From Rhodanobacter sp. (lineage in GTDB: Bacteria; Pseudomonadota; Gammaproteobacteria; Xanthomonadales; Rhodanobacteraceae), in the NCBI GenBank assembly GCA_026193555.1, contig JAPHUU010000333.1:1-24605 (forward strand): a DNA stretch of 24,605 bases, given 5' to 3'. Positions 7,960 through 19,925 of this stretch are shown piece after piece; positions within the stretch are counted from its first letter, which is position 1, and every line of letters begins with the position of its first letter. Position numbers and translations under genes: made by a program. Under the pieces are notes generated by a model. The model had not been told where the DNA came from and did no database searches. It saw nothing but the letters and a program-made list of their open reading frames with translations.

Positions 7960-8432
7960 GCGGGCGTCAGCAAGACAGTGGCCTGCGCCGCGAGCCCTTC
8001 ACCGCGACCAGTGAAGCCAAGCTTCTCGGTGGTGGTGGCCTTGACGCTGATGCGACTGATCTCGACGCCCAGGGTGGCGGCAAGGCACTCACGCATCGCC
8101 AGCGCGTGCGGGGCGACCTTTGGCGCTTCGCCGATCACGGTGATATCGGCATTGCCCAGTGCATAGCCCTGCTGCGCCATCAACGACGCCGCATGCCGCA
8201 AAAATTCGCGACTGTCGGCATCACGCCAACGCTCGTCGGTGGGCGGAAAATGCTGGCCGATATCGCCCAGCGCCAACGCACCGAAGATCGCATCGCACAG
8301 CGCATGGATCACCACGTCGCCGTCCGAATGGGCGAGCATGCCGCGCGTGCATGCGATGCGCACGCCACCCAGCACGACATGATCCCCCGCGCCGAAGGCG
8401 TGCACATCGAAGCCGCTGCCGATTCGCATCAT
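7956..8432 (-). CDS. ispF: 2-C-methyl-D-erythritol 2,4-cyclodiphosphate synthase
   Basis: IspF is the fifth enzyme of the MEP isoprenoid pathway. It converts CDP-ME 2-phosphate to MEcPP and CMP as a trimer with a divalent metal. The 158-aa sequence shows GSGFDVHAF (metal ligands D9 and H11), [21 protein letters not shown] (His43 ligand), IGQHFPPTD, and [17 protein letters not shown], the most conserved stretch of the family. The start has two consecutive ATGs (8432 and 8429). I chose the first because GGAG lies 8 nt upstream and it forms an ATGA overlap with the ispD stop. Its own stop overlaps mgtE. Confidence 0.97.
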   Translation of the reverse strand: MMRIGSGFDVHAFGAGDHVVLGGVRIACTRGMLAHSDGDVVIHALCDAIFGALALGDIGQHFPPTDERWRDADSREFLRHAASLMAQQGYALGNADITVIGEAPKVAPHALAMRECLAATLGVEISRISVKATTTEKLGFTGRGEGLAAQATVLLTPA

Positions 8433-9124
8433 GCGGTTTTCTCCAGCAGGAATTCGGCCAGCGCGAAATCCGCGACCGTGGTCACCTTGATATTGTCCTC
8501 CGCGCCCTCGACCAGCAAGGGTGCGTGACCGGCCAGCTCCATCGCCATCGCCTCGTCGCTGACCTTGATTCCACGCTTCGCCGCATCGCGCAGGGCTTCG
8601 GCCAACTCGCGGCGACGGAACAGTTGCGGCGTGAAGGCGCGCCAGCGCCGGTCGCGCGGTTCGGTAGCCACGCTCCGCGCCGTCGCATCGACCAGCTTCA
8701 GCGTATCGCGCAGTGGCGCGCCCAGCAGTCCGCCACCGGCTGCCGTGCCAAGTTCGATCAACCGGCTGATGTCCTGGCCTCGCACGCAGGGGCGCGCGGC
8801 GTCGTGAACCAGCACGAAGGCATCGTCGGCGACCTCCGCTGGCAGCGCCTCCAACCCGGCCAACACCGAATCGCTGCGTTCGACGCCGCCAATGGCGGTG
8901 AGCACCGGCTTGCCGTTGAGCGAAGCCGCGCCGTCCCAGCGCACGTCGCCGACACCAAGGACGACCAGCAGTCCGGCGATCCGCGGATGCATCGCCAGAC
9001 GTTCCAGCGTATGCCTGATCAACGGCCGCCCCGCCAGCGGCAGGTACTGCTTGGGGCAGTCGCCGCCAACCCGGGTACCTCGCCCGGCGGCGGGCACCAC
9101 ACACCACAACGTGGACGCGCTCAT
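8429..9124 (-). CDS. ispD: 2-C-methyl-D-erythritol 4-phosphate cytidylyltransferase
   Basis: IspD transfers CMP from CTP to MEP, the third MEP-pathway step. Signatures in the 231-aa protein are the nucleotide-binding [26 protein letters not shown] near the N-terminus, [24 protein letters not shown], and the C-terminal [20 protein letters not shown] and NIKVTT. It overlaps ftsB upstream and ispF downstream by 4 nt each, the usual ftsB-ispD-ispF arrangement. The CTP it uses is made by PyrG, encoded earlier in the same strand run. Confidence 0.97.
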   Translation of the reverse strand: MSASTLWCVVPAAGRGTRVGGDCPKQYLPLAGRPLIRHTLERLAMHPRIAGLLVVLGVGDVRWDGAASLNGKPVLTAIGGVERSDSVLAGLEALPAEVADDAFVLVHDAARPCVRGQDISRLIELGTAAGGGLLGAPLRDTLKLVDATARSVATEPRDRRWRAFTPQLFRRRELAEALRDAAKRGIKVSDEAMAMELAGHAPLLVEGAEDNIKVTTVADFALAEFLLEKTA

Positions 9125-9450
9125 GGCGAACCGGCCTGGGTGGTGGTCGATGTCGGCACGCTGCTGGCGCCAGCCGGTTGCTCCACCACCTGATAGAACG
9201 TCTCGCCGGGCTTGATCAGGCCAAGCTCCGTGCGGGCGCGTGCCTCGACCGCCTGGTCGCCATGCTTGAGGTCGAGCACATCGGCACCCAGTGACTGGTT
9301 GCGTTGCTGCAGTCCGGCGTTCTCCTCACCCTGCTTCTTCACCGCCACGCGCAGCGCATCCACTTCATGCATGCTGCCGCTGCCGGACCACAGCTTCAGC
9401 TGCAGTCCGATCAGGATCAGCACCAGAAAAATGGCAATCCAGCGCAACAT
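9121..9450 (-). CDS. ftsB: Cell division protein FtsB
   Basis: FtsB is a bitopic inner-membrane protein that forms the FtsQLB divisome subcomplex. The 109-aa product has one N-terminal transmembrane helix (about residues 4-20, [20 protein letters not shown]). A heptad-rich periplasmic coiled coil follows (about 28-70, with [20 protein letters not shown]), then the conserved [22 protein letters not shown] and a Ser/Thr-rich tail. It sits 18 nt after eno and overlaps ispD by ATGA, as in many gammaproteobacteria. Confidence 0.95.
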   Translation of the reverse strand: MLRWIAIFLVLILIGLQLKLWSGSGSMHEVDALRVAVKKQGEENAGLQQRNQSLGADVLDLKHGDQAVEARARTELGLIKPGETFYQVVEQPAGASSVPTSTTTQAGSP

Positions 9451-9468
9451 CGGTGGCGATGGCTCCGC

Positions 9469-13363
<3,895 letters not shown>

Positions 13364-13439
13364 GCGGCAGAATGGTCGCGCTGCGAGATGGCATTGCAGA
13401 AATTGTCGTTTTGGATGCCATTCGACCGGCCGGCGGAGG

Positions 13440-13469
13440 ATGAAACGGTGTGAGCGGGCCTGCTAGCAT
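13440..13469 (+). promoter_or_regulatory. Candidate promoter of the aminopeptidase P gene, leaderless-type
   Basis: ATGAAA at 13440-13445 (4 of 6 matches to TTGACA) and TAGCAT at 13464-13469 are separated by 18 nt. The start codon follows the -10 by 8 nt, so transcription would begin at or next to the ATG. The same TAGCAT box at nearly the same distance is seen before the Smr gene. A weak CCTCCC rather than a purine-rich ribosome site lies between the box and the ATG. Confidence 0.3.
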
Positions 13470-13477
13470 GCCCTCCC

Positions 13478-15307
13478 ATGAACAACCCCATTCCTTCCCG
13501 CCTCGTCGCCCTCCGCGCCGCCATGCGGCAGCATGGTGTCGCTGCGGTGCTGGTTCCCAGCGCCGACCCGCATCTGTCCGAATACCTGCCCGCGCACTGG
13601 CAGGCGCGCGCCTGGCTGTCCGGCTTCACCGGATCGGCCGGCACCCTGATCGTCACCGACGACCATGCCGGTCTGTGGACGGATTCGCGTTATTTCGCCC
13701 AAGCCGAGCAGCAACTGGCCGGCAGCGGCGTCCAGCTGATGAAGCAGCGTGTACCGCATGCCGCCGAGCATCTGGCCTGGTTGCAGCAGCATCTGCGGCA
13801 GGATGACGTGCTGGCCGTGGCCGGGGACAGCCTGGCGCTGACGACCCAGCGACAGATCGAAGGACGACTGAGCGAAGCCGGCGCAAGCCTGCGCACCGAC
13901 CTGGATCTTCCCGCTGCGATCTGGCCGGATCGTCCGCCCCTGCCGCAGGCGCCGGTGATCGAACATGATCCGGCCTACGCATGCATCCCGCGCGCCGAAA
14001 AGTTCATCCGCGTGCGCAAGGCGATGCGCAAGCTGGGCACCACCCATCACCTGTTGTCCAGCCTCGACGACATCGCCTGGCTGACCAATCTGCGCGGCAG
14101 CGATGTCGAGTGCAATCCGGTATTCCTGGCCCACCTGCTGATCCAGGCCAGTGATCGCGCCACCCTGTTCGTCGGTCGCGCCAAGCTCGGCGACGCACTT
14201 GTCGCAGCACTTGCCGCCGACGGCATCGAGATCGCCGACTACGCCTCGATCACCTCGACGCTGAACGAACTGGACGCTGCCGACAGCCTGTTGCTGGACA
14301 GCGGCCGGGTGGTCAGCTCGATCGCCGCGGCCATTCCGTCAGCCACCCGACGAATCGAGGGCGCAAACCCCAGTACCGCGTTCAAGGCACGCAAGAGCAC
14401 GGCCGAACTCGATCATGTGCGCGACGTGATGCGCCGCGACGGCGCTGCGCTGGTCTGTGCATTCCGCCGGCTGGAGCAGCGCATGAGCGCCGGCATGATG
14501 GTGACCGAGCTGGATGTGGACACTTTGCTGTTCGAGGAGCGCTCGACCCAGCCTGGCTATGTCGGCCGGAGTTTCGCCACCATCGCCGGCTACCAGGCCA
14601 ATGGCGCGCTTCCGCACTACCAGGCCACGCCGGCCCAGCACAGCACCCTCCATGCCAAGGGCCTGCTGCTGGTCGATTCCGGTGGCCAGTACCTCGGTGG
14701 TACCACCGACATCACCCGCGTGCTGGCATTGGGCCCGACCACCGACGAGCAACGGCGCGATGCCGCGCTGGTGATGAAAGGCATGATCGCGCTATCCCGC
14801 GCACGTTTCCCGAAAGGTGCCAGCGGCCCGCAACTGGACGCACTGGCCCGCGCACCGCTGTGGGCCTCGGGCATGGATTACGGCCATGGCACCGGTCATG
14901 GCGTTGGCTATTTCCTGAACGTGCATGAAGGTCCGCACGGTATTCGTCCGCCGGTGGCCGGTGGCGCGCTGGTGGCGCTGGAACCGGGCATGATCAGCTC
15001 GATCGAGCCAGGGCTGTACAAACCGGGACGGCACGGCATTCGCCACGAGAATCTGGTCGTGGTGGTGGAGGCGGAGCAGACCGAGTTTGGTGATTTTCAT
15101 GCGTTCGAGACGCTCACCCTGTGCCCGTTCGATCGTCGCGCACTGGAGATCGGCCTGCTCAATCCGGAAGAGCGCGCCTGGCTCGATGATTACCACGCGG
15201 GTGTACGTGCGGCGTTGGGCCCGCTGCTCGAGGGCGCCGATCTGGACTGGCTGAACCGTCACTGCGCACCGCTCCAGGCAAACGTCCCGACACCGCAGAA
15301 CCCCTGA
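13478..15307 (+). CDS. Xaa-Pro aminopeptidase, three-domain M24B family
   Basis: This enzyme removes an N-terminal residue preceding proline. The 609-aa length and three-part build (two creatinase-like N-terminal domains, pita-bread catalytic domain, short C-terminal domain) resemble eukaryotic cytosolic aminopeptidase P more than the roughly 440-aa E. coli PepP. N-terminal signatures are SADPHLSEYLP, WLSGFTGSAGTLIVT and LWTDSRYF. The five metal ligands are visible: D400 in LLLVDSGGQY, D411 in GGTTDITR, H474 in GHGTGHGVG, E510 in SSIEPGLY and E524 in RHENLVVVV. HEGPHGI also matches. No signal peptide is present, so it is cytoplasmic. It diverges from pyrG and converges tightly, 9 nt apart, on the GGDEF-EAL gene. 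Confidence 0.95.
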   Translation: MNNPIPSRLVALRAAMRQHGVAAVLVPSADPHLSEYLPAHWQARAWLSGFTGSAGTLIVTDDHAGLWTDSRYFAQAEQQLAGSGVQLMKQRVPHAAEHLAWLQQHLRQDDVLAVAGDSLALTTQRQIEGRLSEAGASLRTDLDLPAAIWPDRPPLPQAPVIEHDPAYACIPRAEKFIRVRKAMRKLGTTHHLLSSLDDIAWLTNLRGSDVECNPVFLAHLLIQASDRATLFVGRAKLGDALVAALAADGIEIADYASITSTLNELDAADSLLLDSGRVVSSIAAAIPSATRRIEGANPSTAFKARKSTAELDHVRDVMRRDGAALVCAFRRLEQRMSAGMMVTELDVDTLLFEERSTQPGYVGRSFATIAGYQANGALPHYQATPAQHSTLHAKGLLLVDSGGQYLGGTTDITRVLALGPTTDEQRRDAALVMKGMIALSRARFPKGASGPQLDALARAPLWASGMDYGHGTGHGVGYFLNVHEGPHGIRPPVAGGALVALEPGMISSIEPGLYKPGRHGIRHENLVVVVEAEQTEFGDFHAFETLTLCPFDRRALEIGLLNPEERAWLDDYHAGVRAALGPLLEGADLDWLNRHCAPLQANVPTPQNP

Positions 15308-15316
15308 ACCGCGCGT

Positions 15317-18079
15317 TCAACCGCGCTTGGGCGGCACCAGCCGGAGCTTGGCGGCAACGGCAACCTGCGGCGATGAACTGGGGCGGAGCAGGCGCTCGAT
15401 CTCCGGCGCCTCGAGCGGATACGAATAGAGATAGCCCTGGCCCTCGTCACAGCCCTCGCGCAGCAGGAACTCGTGCTGGGCCTCGATCTCGATGCCTTCG
15501 GCGATGGACTTCAGCCCCAGACTCCTGGACATCGCCAGCATCGCCTTGGCAATCGCCACGTCGTCGGCATTGCCCGGCAGACCGACAATGAAGGAGCGGT
15601 CGATCTTGAGGTAGGCCACGGCAGGCAACTTCAGATAGGCCATCGAGGAATATCCGGTGCCGAAGTCGTCGATCGCCACCTCGATGCCCAGCGCATGCAG
15701 TGCCTGCATGGTGCGCAAGGTCTCCTCGCCCAGGCGCAACATGGCACCCTCGGTGATCTCCAGCATCAGCCGGCTGGCCGGCAGCTGCTTGGTCTGCAAC
15801 GACCGACTGATTGCTTCGACGAAAGCCCGATGTCCGAACCAGCGCGCGGAGACATTCACTGCCACCCGAATGGCTGGCATGCCGGCGAGGTCCCAGGATT
15901 CGATCTGCGCGCAGGCCCTCTGCATCACCCACTCGTCGATGCGGCGAATCAGCCCCAGGCTTTCGGCGATCGGAATGAAATCCCCCGGCATCACTTCGCC
16001 GCGTGTCGGGTGCCGCCAGCGCAGCAACGCCTCGACCGCCACGATACGGCCGGTGCGCAGTTCGATGCTCGGCTGATAAACCAGGCGAAACTCGTCATGC
16101 GCCAGCGCATGCCGCAGATCGGTTGCCAGTTGCAAGCGGCGGCTGGTGTTGGCCTGCATCAGCGGGGTGTAGTAGCGAAAGGTATTGCGCTCCTCGGTCT
16201 TTGCCGCATACATCGCCGCATCCGCATTGGTGATCAGCGTGGATGGGTCCGCGCCATCCAGGGGATAACCTGCGATGCCGATGCTTGCACTGAGCACGAT
16301 TTCGTAATCGTCCACCACGAACGGTTCGGACAAGGTGGCAAGCAGCCGGCCGGCGACCCCGCCGGCGTCTTCGCGCAGATTCAACCGGTTGATCAGCACG
16401 GTGAATTCATCGCCACCGATGCGCCCGGCCACGTCCTCGTCGGACAGCTGCCGCCGGATCCGCTCGGCCACCTTGACCAGCAAGTGATCGCCGACGGCAT
16501 GACTGTAGCTGTCATTGACGATCTTGAACGCATCCAGATCGATGAACAGCACCGCGACCCCCAGATGCTCCAGCTCCGAGCTTGAAATGGCGTCGGCACA
16601 GCGCCGCTCGAATTCCGAACGATTGACCAGCCCGGTCAGTGCGTCGTGCCGGGCCAGATATTCCAGCCGGCGTTGATTGACCTTCGCGGTGAAGATGTTG
16701 GTGAAGACCGCGACGTAGTACAGCACCTGATTTTCCGCATCGCGAATGGCGCTGATGCTCAGCTGCTCCGGATAGGAGCTGCCGTCACGCCGGGTACTCT
16801 GCACCTCGCCGATCCAGTTGTTTCCTGCCGCAATGGAATCCCACACGGAACCCGGCACCGGTGACCCGTCGGGCATGCTGCGGGTTTCGTCGAAGCGCCG
16901 GCCCTGGAGCGACTGCATCGTGAAACCGGTGATCTCCGTGTGCGCGGCATTGCCTGAAATCATCCGCCGATCCGCGTCGGCGATGATCACGCCCTCGGCG
17001 ATGCTGGCCAACGCCTCGGCAGCCACCCGACGCTCCTGCTCCATCGCCACCCGCTCGGAGATGTCGCGGATGAACGCCTGACGTACCGGTCGATCGCCCC
17101 ACTTGGCAACGCTGCTCTGGGTTTCCACCGGGCGATGGCTTCCGTCCGAACCCAGCAAGGCGTTGGTGGCCGCGCGGCCGTCCAGGTGCGATACCGACTG
17201 TGCGAACAGGTGCACGAATCGATCGCCGGTCAGGCTGCTCGCGTTGCGCCCGGTCCAGACCGATGCCATCCGGTTGGCATCGATGATCCGGCCACTCGCC
17301 TCATCCACCATCACGATCGCGTCGGCAGCACTATCGAACAGCAGGCGATAGCGCTCCTCTGTGCCGCGGATGCTTTCCAAGGTGCGGCGTGCCATGCGCG
17401 CCCAGCTTAGAGCTGCCACAAAGAAAGCGAAGAGCACACCCCAGAACAGAATTTGTCCCACCCAGATGGCCCCTCTCACCAACTCGGCCGAAAATAGATT
17501 GGTACGCGGCTGCATGTACACGTTGAGCGCGCTGATACGCCCCGTCTGGCGCATGACCTCGTCTGCAGACGGGGTACTGGTGCTGTAGGCGCGCTGCAGT
17601 TCGCCGGCTATCTGGTTGAGTGCGTCGATGGACGCATCGGTCGAACGCCATGCGGCGAGTGCCGTCTTCATATAAGGCGCACCGGCAAGATATTGCATCA
17701 TGAAACTCATACCGGGCTGGGCCTTCGGCATGATGTTGCCTAACTTGAAAACATGATCCAGCTCCCGCTGATCGTACTTGCCCGCTGCAAGCGCATCGCG
17801 CCCCCAGCGATCAGAATCGAGGATCTGGTAATTGTGGCGAAAGCTGGCCAAGTCTGCGGCACTGCCGCTGTGTGCATAGCTGTCGAGGTCGATCACAGCC
17901 TGCTTCTGCGCCTTGGACCAGACACTCTCGCTGTTGAGGAAACCAGCGAGAGTGATCTGAACCTGAAGCACGCCCCATGTCATCGCCATGATCAGCCCAA
18001 TAGCGACCACAAGGGAATAAGCTAACGGCATCAATCGCCGAGACAGAGGGGTCTGCAAACTGTTATCGACGAAACGCAT
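15317..18079 (-). CDS. Membrane PAS-PAS-GGDEF-EAL cyclic di-GMP enzyme
   Basis: This 920-aa signalling protein probably makes and degrades cyclic di-GMP. It has transmembrane helix 1 at about 18-42, a periplasmic helical sensor region of about 45-200, transmembrane helix 2 at about 205-226, two PAS domains (about 240-345 and 352-465), GGDEF at about 473-640 and EAL at about 650-905. The GGDEF motif is intact (GRIGGDEFTVL). The upstream position reads SDED rather than RxxD, so product inhibition through the I-site is unlikely. The phosphodiesterase motifs VEALLRW, VNVSARW, LEITEG, DDFGTGYSS and LKIDRSF are intact, so both activities are possible. It lies 65 nt downstream of the undA-like gene on the same strand. 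Confidence 0.95.
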   Translation of the reverse strand: MRFVDNSLQTPLSRRLMPLAYSLVVAIGLIMAMTWGVLQVQITLAGFLNSESVWSKAQKQAVIDLDSYAHSGSAADLASFRHNYQILDSDRWGRDALAAGKYDQRELDHVFKLGNIMPKAQPGMSFMMQYLAGAPYMKTALAAWRSTDASIDALNQIAGELQRAYSTSTPSADEVMRQTGRISALNVYMQPRTNLFSAELVRGAIWVGQILFWGVLFAFFVAALSWARMARRTLESIRGTEERYRLLFDSAADAIVMVDEASGRIIDANRMASVWTGRNASSLTGDRFVHLFAQSVSHLDGRAATNALLGSDGSHRPVETQSSVAKWGDRPVRQAFIRDISERVAMEQERRVAAEALASIAEGVIIADADRRMISGNAAHTEITGFTMQSLQGRRFDETRSMPDGSPVPGSVWDSIAAGNNWIGEVQSTRRDGSSYPEQLSISAIRDAENQVLYYVAVFTNIFTAKVNQRRLEYLARHDALTGLVNRSEFERRCADAISSSELEHLGVAVLFIDLDAFKIVNDSYSHAVGDHLLVKVAERIRRQLSDEDVAGRIGGDEFTVLINRLNLREDAGGVAGRLLATLSEPFVVDDYEIVLSASIGIAGYPLDGADPSTLITNADAAMYAAKTEERNTFRYYTPLMQANTSRRLQLATDLRHALAHDEFRLVYQPSIELRTGRIVAVEALLRWRHPTRGEVMPGDFIPIAESLGLIRRIDEWVMQRACAQIESWDLAGMPAIRVAVNVSARWFGHRAFVEAISRSLQTKQLPASRLMLEITEGAMLRLGEETLRTMQALHALGIEVAIDDFGTGYSSMAYLKLPAVAYLKIDRSFIVGLPGNADDVAIAKAMLAMSRSLGLKSIAEGIEIEAQHEFLLREGCDEGQGYLYSYPLEAPEIERLLRPSSSPQVAVAAKLRLVPPKRG

Positions 18080-18144
18080 CGCGTACCCATTTGGTTGATA
18101 ACGCAGCCAACATCCGCCGATCCAGTTTTCTTATGCAGAATCAA

Positions 18145-18921
18145 TCAAGCCGCAGCCTCATTCGACATCCACAGGTCACGGCATGTCTGAATACACCTGT
18201 CTCCAAGCAGAACCATGCTCATGTAGCTTCGTTTGATGCACTCAGCCAAATGGACTACATCATTGGCTGAGGGCGACTTGCCCATCAGCGTACACACTAT
18301 ATCCAAAGCTTCCCACGGATGGGTATCATCATAGTCCGAATGCAGATGCAGCCATCGCAGGCTCGATGCCCTGATCGATGGGTCGAAGCTTTCCCGGTAC
18401 TTTACGCTGGAATAGATCATGTGCGACCACTCGCCGGTAACCCCTTCAATCGCGTAGTTCGTCGCTACCATGCCCGCAGCCAGCGATCCGTGAGCGCTGA
18501 TTTCCTCGCACCAACGCGCCAGTCCGTCGGTTCCATGAGGAATCGCTCCATGTAGCAGCTCCTGTCGCGCAACTCCGGCGCCTTCAGCCCAGTTCAACCA
18601 GTATTCGGCGTGATTCTGTTCCACACGAATGTTGCGCACCAACCAGCGCCGCGCCATGTCATCACCGGGGCTCCGGCCATAGCGGGTCTTCAGCAGGTTC
18701 AACGCCATGAAACTCGGAAAACGTTCAATGAAAGGCCACAGGCCCATCATGAAATTCCGAGTGGACTCATCATCGAGCTGCAGATCGGTCATCATTTTCC
18801 ATATTTCGTGATCCAGCACACGCTGCTTCGTGCTTTCGCAATCGACAACCATGTCCTGTGCCCACTGCGGATAGCTGGTCATTTCCTTCAGAGGACCGGT
18901 ACGCTCGAAACCTGTATTCAT
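18145..18921 (-). CDS. undA: UndA-like non-heme iron oxygenase/decarboxylase (heme-oxygenase-like fold)
   Basis: Often named a TenA-family regulator, this 258-aa protein best matches UndA of Pseudomonas, which oxidatively decarboxylates medium-chain fatty acids such as lauric acid to terminal alkenes such as 1-undecene. I recall the UndA N-terminus as RTGPL...SYPAW; here it is RTGPLKEMTSYPQW. The published UndA iron ligands, as I remember them, are Glu101, His104 and His194, and exactly these positions are present (IRVEQNHAEYW and LHLHSDYDDTHPWEAL). Glu159 (NYAIEGVTGEW), Asp198 and His201 are also in place for a diiron site. ATG 18921 is chosen for GGAG 7 nt upstream and the family N-terminus; an upstream in-frame start would add 23 residues. 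Substrate chain length cannot be read from the sequence. A related oxygenase with another substrate is possible. Confidence 0.8.
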   Translation of the reverse strand: MNTGFERTGPLKEMTSYPQWAQDMVVDCESTKQRVLDHEIWKMMTDLQLDDESTRNFMMGLWPFIERFPSFMALNLLKTRYGRSPGDDMARRWLVRNIRVEQNHAEYWLNWAEGAGVARQELLHGAIPHGTDGLARWCEEISAHGSLAAGMVATNYAIEGVTGEWSHMIYSSVKYRESFDPSIRASSLRWLHLHSDYDDTHPWEALDIVCTLMGKSPSANDVVHLAECIKRSYMSMVLLGDRCIQTCRDLWMSNEAAA

Positions 18922-19016
18922 CGCATTACTCCAGTGTTGATTAACGTCAAAAATCCGCCACAGCACGAAATTGTGGCGGGCTACCGTCAATTTGCCGGCG
19001 CACGAGCATAGTGGTC

Positions 19017-19057
19017 AAAAAAAAGGCTGCATGCGAGCGTGTTTGGTCACACGGCAT
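19017..19057 (-). terminator. Terminator-like hairpin plus T8 tract, reading leftward
   Basis: On the minus strand, ATGC and CGTGT (19057-19049) pair with ACACG (19042-19038) and GCAT (19034-19031), with a 6-nt loop and a 3-nt bulge on one side. Six nucleotides later comes a run of eight T (19024-19017). The gap between stem and T tract is longer than ideal. It would stop leftward transcription about 95 nt before the undA-like start codon, yet no gene to its right on the minus strand is evident. Confidence 0.4.
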
Positions 19058-19620
19058 CCAATCCATTGAAAATCATCAGACTCGACATGGATCTGACGGC
19101 CACAAAGGCACATCAGGTGACGCTGCAAACCAACCGCAGGCGCTGTCCAGACCAGTGAAGGGCGTGCGGCCTCAAGATCAGAGGCAGATCCCGGTGGCAT
19201 GCGCATCGAGCCAGGCTGGTCCGCAGCAATCACTTGGCCGACCGCGATGCCAGATAGGGAGCCGGCATCGCACTCCGGGAGCGGTCTCGGCTTGAGCTGG
19301 CATCAACTCCTGACCGCGCGCCACACCGCATCGCCGTGGACTGATCGCGTCCCAGGTAGACTTGAGACACAGCGCCGAGATGACGCACGGCACCACTCCG
19401 GGACGCGTCAAGAAGCGAACGAATGTCGCCGCGGATCCGTTGCGCGCGGAAAACCGCCAAGACTTTGACGCACCGAACACCAGACCATCGGTTCAGCGGT
19501 GACACGGAACAACGCGTTCTTTCCATCCATGGCCGGTATGCGTCCCGGCGTGCAGATGTCGCTAGCCTCGAACGCCGCCCTCGCCCCACTGGCGAACCAC
19601 CACCAGAACGATCTGACCGA

Positions 19621-19646
19621 CAACACCCGTGCTGAGCACGGGGTTG
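19621..19646. repeat. Strong bulged hairpin in the amidoligase leader region
   Basis: CAAC, a bulged A, then CCCGTGC pair through a TGA loop with GCACGGG and GTTG, giving 11 base pairs with one bulge. No T tract follows on either strand, so it is not an ordinary intrinsic terminator. It lies 280 nt upstream of the amidoligase start codon. Confidence 0.45.
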
Positions 19647-19810
19647 GAAAGCATTCAGTGCAGTCGCGTCGGCGGCGGCGGGCCTCAGCCAGACCCGTCG
19701 AGGCGGCCTTGAAGCCACCGACATCCCGCCGCTGCGATGCCCCCTCCCGGACAGCAACGAGAGTGCGAGAGCCAACCGCGCCGCTTCCTCCAGCCAGCTT
19801 CCGCCCGGTA

Positions 19811-19829
19811 CCTGCGCCAACGGCGCAGG
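19811..19829. repeat. Perfect 8-bp hairpin upstream of the amidoligase operon
   Basis: CCTGCGCC, loop AAC, GGCGCAGG is a perfect stem with a 3-nt loop, 97 nt before the start codon of the carboxylate-amine ligase. No T tract follows. It could be part of a structured leader, or a factor-dependent terminator or attenuator. Its loop and stem sizes match the hairpin downstream of the same operon at 22715-22733. Confidence 0.4.
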
Positions 19830-19887
19830 CCGTCTCACACCGAGCGTCCGCTGCGCGCGACGATGCGTGACACACCGCCGCAACCAA

Positions 19888-19917
19888 GGGGCTCAGGCCC
19901 CGCTACGTCAGGAGGAG
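19888..19917 (+). promoter_or_regulatory. Leader hairpin followed by a strong ribosome-binding site
   Basis: GGGGC, loop TCAG, GCCCC (19888-19901) lies 9 nt before GGAGGAG (19911-19917). That sequence is an excellent Shine-Dalgarno site 8 nt from the ATG at 19926, and it fixes the start of the carboxylate-amine ligase. This is one of the strongest ribosome sites in the window. The hairpin is close enough to affect ribosome access, but there is no visible pairing of the Shine-Dalgarno sequence itself. Confidence 0.5.
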
Positions 19918-19925
19918 CAAAGGGC

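Larger units (their letters stand above)
18922..19925. other. About 1 kb without a convincing gene, between divergent undA-like and amidoligase operons
   Basis: No reading frame here has both a plausible start with ribosome site and a recognisable protein. The open frames are Arg/Ser/Pro-rich products typical of GC-rich noncoding DNA. The segment does hold structure: a terminator-like element reading left (19017-19057), an 11-bp bulged hairpin (19621-19646), an 8-bp hairpin (19811-19829) and a 5-bp hairpin just before a strong ribosome site (19888-19917). It may contain the promoters of both flanking units, a long leader or an unrecognised RNA. No promoter could be assigned with confidence. 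Confidence 0.6.

Noticed and set aside
19499..19870. GTG-initiated plus-strand frame beginning MTRNNAFFPSMAG
   Set aside because: Its first dozen residues superficially resemble the small peptide at 22369, but there is no ribosome site and the second half is low-complexity Arg/Ala/Pro. It was not strong enough to call.
19230..19883. A 217-codon minus-strand frame in the gene-poor region
   Set aside because: Its Arg/Ser/Ala-rich composition, absence of a ribosome site and lack of any motif suggest chance openness in GC-rich DNA.
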